This document shows positions 61,501-64,000 of a DNA stretch of 64,000 nt, in pieces. Each line of letters starts with the position of its first letter. Position 1 is the first letter of the stretch. Made by a program: the position numbers and the translations under genes. Under the pieces are notes generated by a model. That model was not told where the DNA came from. It made no database searches and was given only the letters and a program-made list of their open reading frames with translations. The stretch comes from an uncultured Bacillota bacterium (GTDB lineage: Bacteria > Bacillota > Clostridia > Lachnospirales > Lachnospiraceae): contig CATWQE010000008.1 of assembly GCA_958352855.1 (NCBI GenBank), positions 10,273 through 74,272 on the forward strand, written 5' to 3'.

Positions 61501-61753
61501 TTTGTTTTATCAGCTCTTCCTTTTGTTTTCTGGATAACTTTTTAATTTCACATTCCCGCCGCATGGCCTCTTCCCTGGTTTGAAATTGTTCAAAATAAAC
61601 CAGTTCTACAGGGCGTCGCGCTCTGGTATATTTTGCCCCTTTCCCTGCATTGTGACAGGCCACCCGCTTGTCCAAATCTGTGGTCCATCCTGTATACAGA
61701 CTCCCATCTTTGCACTTTACCATATATGTGTACTTTAATTTTTTCTGTTCCAT
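61478..61753 (-). CDS. GIY-YIG nuclease-domain protein (UPF0213/YhbQ-like)
   Basis: A 91-residue single-domain GIY-YIG protein: YTYMVKCKDGSLYTGWTTDL (with Y...YTG for GIY/YIG, about 8-27), conserved Arg and His in DKRVACHNAGKGAKYT (about 28-43), and the Glu in REEAMRRECEIKKLSR (about 62-77). Such proteins are suggested structure-specific nucleases; biological role unclear. The ATG at 61753 has a weak AGGA SD. Its 3' end is also part of a terminator stem. Confidence 0.93.
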   Translation of the reverse strand: MEQKKLKYTYMVKCKDGSLYTGWTTDLDKRVACHNAGKGAKYTRARRPVELVYFEQFQTREEAMRRECEIKKLSRKQKEELIKQKEKHPAY

Positions 61754-61990
61754 GTGTCTGATTCCTGCCGTTCTATGTACGGACGCTCCGTCTGCTTTCC
61801 TAAGCGAAACAAAACGCCCTCTATATTAAGCTGCCGATACAAAAAGTATCTCATCCAGCCGGAAAACTGTACGCCATACCTTTCCTGGAAGGGACATCTG
61901 TTTTCCGGAATCCACGTTTTTAGATTGTAAGATTTTTCGGCTGCTGATTTTCTGTTGTTTAATTTATTATACTCTTACAATCTGAATTTG
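61754..61990 (-). other. Intergenic stretch with an open frame lacking a normal start
   Basis: Between the GIY-YIG and LytM genes one minus-strand frame stays open for about 75 codons and overlaps the start of the GIY-YIG gene. It reads like protein (WIPENRCPFQERYGVQF, SGWMRYFLYRQL), but the only ATG is internal and has no SD. A TTCACA-17-TATAAT promoter-like pair lies upstream of it. It may be a gene fragment or a leaderless short gene. Confidence 0.3.
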
Positions 61991-62000
61991 TGAATCTTTT

Positions 62001-62777
62001 CTATGGCAAATACTGCATGGGATCTAATGGTGTCCCGTCCTTTGTTAATGCAAAGTACAGATTCGTGCCTTCTTTGGTGTAATATTTTGTTGGTTCATTT
62101 ACATATCCCAGTACACTGCCTGCTGATACATATTCCTCTGCCTGAAATGGCACATCTTTTAACTGTCCATATACTGCCTGGTATCCATTTCCCATATCCA
62201 GTGTTACTGTTGTTCCAGTCTCCTCATTTTCCACTATGGAAAGGACTTTCCCATTCGCTACTGCTGTCACCGGCGCTCCGGCTTCTGCTGAAATCGCCAC
62301 AGCCGGATTTAATTTGTATACATTCAGTGTTGGAAAATATACGGTATTTTCCATATTATAGTCAAGAACAACCTGTCCGTTTACCGGCCACTGCATAAGG
62401 GAACTCTCTGTAAAATTCAAATCCACTGTTTGAGAAATCACAGTCTGGTTCTGGGTTGGTGCAGAAGCGCTTTCTGCTGCCAAATCCTCTGCCTGTTCTG
62501 TTTCTGGTTCTGTAGCCTCCTCCGGCGTCTCCGGTTCTTCTAACGTGGTTTCTGTTTCTCTGATTCCTTCTACTTCTGAAGTATTGGCATCTTCTGTTTC
62601 TTCTCTCTCTTCTGTCTTTATTGCCTGGTCAACAGAATCCTCTTCATTCTCCTTAACAAGTTCTTTCTCGTTTGGTGTGCTCTTACTCCCGGACTGATAA
62701 ACAGCCGCACATGTGACTACTAATGTCAATGCCAGCAGACTTCCTAATGCCACACGAATTTTACCTTTTTTACTCAT
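62001..62777 (-). CDS. spoIIQ: SpoIIQ-like LytM (M23) protein without metal ligands
   Basis: A 258-residue single-pass membrane protein: cytoplasmic Lys-rich start, helix about 10-29 (LGSLLALTLVVTCAAVY), a long Glu/Thr/Pro-rich linker (about 35-110) and a LytM domain (about 125-258; PVNGQVVLDYN, GAPVTAVANGKVLSI). The catalytic HxxxD and HxH motifs are absent: NPAVAISAE and TNLYFALTKDG stand there, and YGQL replaces YGHL, so it should be inactive. SpoIIQ forms the forespore side of the SpoIIQ-SpoIIIAH channel in the engulfed spore. ATG 62777 has SD AGGTG. A spoIID-like gene lies 1.2 kb further, as in clostridia. Confidence 0.82.
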   Translation of the reverse strand: MSKKGKIRVALGSLLALTLVVTCAAVYQSGSKSTPNEKELVKENEEDSVDQAIKTEEREETEDANTSEVEGIRETETTLEEPETPEEATEPETEQAEDLAAESASAPTQNQTVISQTVDLNFTESSLMQWPVNGQVVLDYNMENTVYFPTLNVYKLNPAVAISAEAGAPVTAVANGKVLSIVENEETGTTVTLDMGNGYQAVYGQLKDVPFQAEEYVSAGSVLGYVNEPTKYYTKEGTNLYFALTKDGTPLDPMQYLP

Positions 62778-62831
62778 ATCTTTCACCTCTACCTATGATG
62801 GAGCAATCCGCCCCTTTTTTAGCTTCAATCA

Positions 62832-62860
62832 TAGGATTGCCAGAAAATGAAAACTTATAC
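62832..62860 (-). promoter_or_regulatory. Candidate forespore (sigma-F/G) promoter of spoIIQ-like gene
   Basis: Minus-strand GTATA, 14 bp, then GGCAATCCTA, close to the sigma-F pattern GYWTA-N15-GGNRANANTR, 55 bp upstream of the start codon. In Bacillus subtilis spoIIQ is sigma-F dependent. The spacing is one short, so tentative. Confidence 0.4.
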
Positions 62861-62936
62861 ATTATCTGTTTCTCTTTTCCTGCCATCTATGTTAAAATAA
62901 AGAAAAACACGCAGTCATTATGGAGGATTTCTACAT

Positions 62937-63854
62937 ATGAAAAGAACTGGAAACATACTTTGTTATAGTTTTGTTTTATTACTGCTTCTTGCAGACATTG
63001 CTGTGCTGGCATACTTTTTTAATTTTTCTGCTGCGCCCGGCTACTACTACATTTGCCTTGCCTGCATTTTTGTAGCGCTTATTCTGTTCCTGATTTTCCA
63101 GCTTAAGCTGCAGAAACGACTAAAGGCTTCCATTCGTCCATGGATACCCGCAGGCTTTACGATTCTTGTTTTGCTGTTCAGCGGCATTTTCCTTTACACC
63201 GGAATCAGAGATGGACTTGCCATGAAAAATCCTCTGCAAGCCACAGTAAATCAGACGAAATTTTTCAGAATTCCCCATACCATTTTCAAGTATTCTTTAA
63301 AAGATACTTACCGTATGGAAGGAACTGATATTTTAGACGAAAAACTCTCTCTGCAAATCAGTGAAAAGGATTATAAAAAATATTCTTACATTACGGAAAA
63401 GGAATATATGGAATATGATGAGGACAGCGACTGTATTCTATACAGCTACGAATATTCAGAAGATTCCAAGCTTATGGCAGAATACCTTCCTGTATCAAAA
63501 AAAGTGGTAAATCTGGTAGAACTTACTCCATCTTCCAAGACTTACACCCAAACTGATAAATTGCACTCTTTAGAGGCAGAAATTACCTCTGTCATTGATG
63601 ACCGTACTATGGAAGCAACGGTTACCGACCTTGGCGATTATGAAGGCTCCCATGTAAAAGAAGGGGATACCATTACCATACATGGTACAATGACCATCCT
63701 CTATCCTTACAACGTACAGGGCTTCTATGAAATCAAAAAAGGCGATTTGGTCACTTTCTCTGTAGACGAACTCACTACAGGAGATTCCATTTCCGTAACT
63801 ACCTCTGTTCTGAATCTGGCAGAAAATCAGACCAAAGGGGAACCGGTGGAGTAA
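62937..63854 (+). CDS. Unknown membrane protein
   Basis: A 305-residue protein that I do not recognise. Three hydrophobic helices in the first 95 residues (about 9-29, YSFVLLLLLADIAVLAYFF; 37-58; 74-94, ILVLLFSGIFLYTGIR) are followed by a mainly beta outer or inner domain of about 200 residues with many Tyr, Asp and Glu (DEDSDCILYSYEYSED; LEAEITSVIDDRTMEATVT; HVKEGDTITIHG), the last part resembling an OB-like barrel. ATG 62937 has SD GGAGG. It is divergent from the SpoIIQ-like gene and convergent with the spoIID-like gene. Confidence 0.75.
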   Translation: MKRTGNILCYSFVLLLLLADIAVLAYFFNFSAAPGYYYICLACIFVALILFLIFQLKLQKRLKASIRPWIPAGFTILVLLFSGIFLYTGIRDGLAMKNPLQATVNQTKFFRIPHTIFKYSLKDTYRMEGTDILDEKLSLQISEKDYKKYSYITEKEYMEYDEDSDCILYSYEYSEDSKLMAEYLPVSKKVVNLVELTPSSKTYTQTDKLHSLEAEITSVIDDRTMEATVTDLGDYEGSHVKEGDTITIHGTMTILYPYNVQGFYEIKKGDLVTFSVDELTTGDSISVTTSVLNLAENQTKGEPVE

Positions 63855-63870
63855 AATACCTGACAAAGTA

Positions 63871-63930
63871 AAAAAGGAATCGTTATACGTTTTCGGCGGA
63901 TATGCCTTATATGTATAACGATTCCTTTTT
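63871..63930. terminator. Bidirectional terminator
   Basis: Perfect 18-bp stem, AAAAAGGAATCGTTATAC (63871-63888) with GTATAACGATTCCTTTTT (63913-63930); T runs on both strands serve the unknown membrane-protein gene and the spoIID-like gene. Confidence 0.9.
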
Positions 63931-64000
63931 CTATTTTTTCTCGCTAATTTGCAGCTCTGGAAAAAAATACGTTAAAATTTCTTTGTATTCCTTCCCTTCT
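63931..64000 (-). CDS. spoIID: 3' end of a SpoIID-like gene, cut by window edge
   Basis: Reading the minus strand from base 64000 gives a frame ending EGKEYKEILTYFFPELQISEKK with stop at 63931-63933. The pattern G-x-x-Y-x-E-I-L-x-Y/F-F matches the end of SpoIID/LytB lytic transglycosylases (family ending YxEILKYYY). Only 22 residues are visible. SpoIID drives engulfment, and the neighbouring SpoIIQ-like gene supports the call, but it stays tentative. Confidence 0.6.
   Translation of the reverse strand, partial: EGKEYKEILTYFFPELQISEKK

Overview
The window looks like a chromosomal segment of a spore-forming gut Firmicute of the family Lachnospiraceae, Blautia- or Ruminococcus gnavus-like. This is inferred from moderate GC, clostridial gene order and families (SpoVT, SpoIIQ, SpoIID, reverse rubrerythrin, a DUF6145-like protein, TTGACA/TATAAT promoters), a Gram-positive dnaE, and many carbohydrate ABC transporters without their own ATPase. 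I see no rRNA, CRISPR array, prophage or classical transposase.

Layout. (1) 1-21,200 is housekeeping, almost all on the minus strand: ftsH (cut by the left edge); a degenerate sigma-like protein; greA-lysS behind a perfect-consensus promoter; a tight run patatin-argF-birA-DUF6145-coaX-dusB; nfeD-SPFH; a SleB-type cell-wall hydrolase; a TrmH-family methyltransferase; dnaE-pfkA; a SAM methyltransferase; acyl-ACP thioesterase-cvfB; and tRNA-Gln(CUG). (2) 21,200-26,900 holds an M15 peptidase, pncB, spoVT, a DUF4143-type ATPase set between two exact 66-bp direct repeats, and a HAD hydrolase. (3) 26,970-39,630 is an alpha-galactoside locus: solute-binding protein, two permeases, GH36, an AraC regulator and GH4 in one minus-strand operon, then a YesL-like gene and a GH36-GH31 pair. 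(4) 39,750-47,580 holds a dinD remnant, a small HTH gene and a Cof-type HAD, then a second sugar ABC cluster preceded by a LytTR/GHKL two-component system. (5) 47,580-53,700 holds a hemolysin III homologue, a Cache-GGDEF cyclase, the PerR-rubrerythrin peroxide defence locus and an Rpn-family nuclease. (6) 53,685-61,436 is a sialic-acid catabolic locus: nanE-nanA-SSS symporter-yhcH-ROK kinase-RpiR regulator, divergent from nagA, with an SDR beyond it. (7) 61,478-64,000 holds a GIY-YIG protein, a LytM protein of SpoIIQ type that has lost its metal ligands, an unknown membrane protein, and the 3' end of a spoIID-like gene.

How the parts work together. The raf/mel locus would import alpha-galactosides and cleave them with three enzyme families (GH36 x2, GH4, probably GH31). 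The nan locus takes free sialic acid through ManNAc and ManNAc-6-P to GlcNAc-6-P, and NagA feeds glucosamine-6-P towards glycolysis, where PfkA acts. No sialidase and no nagB are in the window. PerR-type palindromes sit at both the perR and the rubrerythrin promoters.

Most unusual points: the duplicated 66-bp terminator/leader around the ATPase gene with its four GCGTATAAT repeats; the sigma-like protein that keeps a core-binding segment but has no promoter-reading regions; a cluster of GGGGCAAAA motifs with a perfect hairpin between divergent genes; and a LytTR two-component system next to a sugar ABC transporter. All functions are inferred from reading the sequence; no database search was run.
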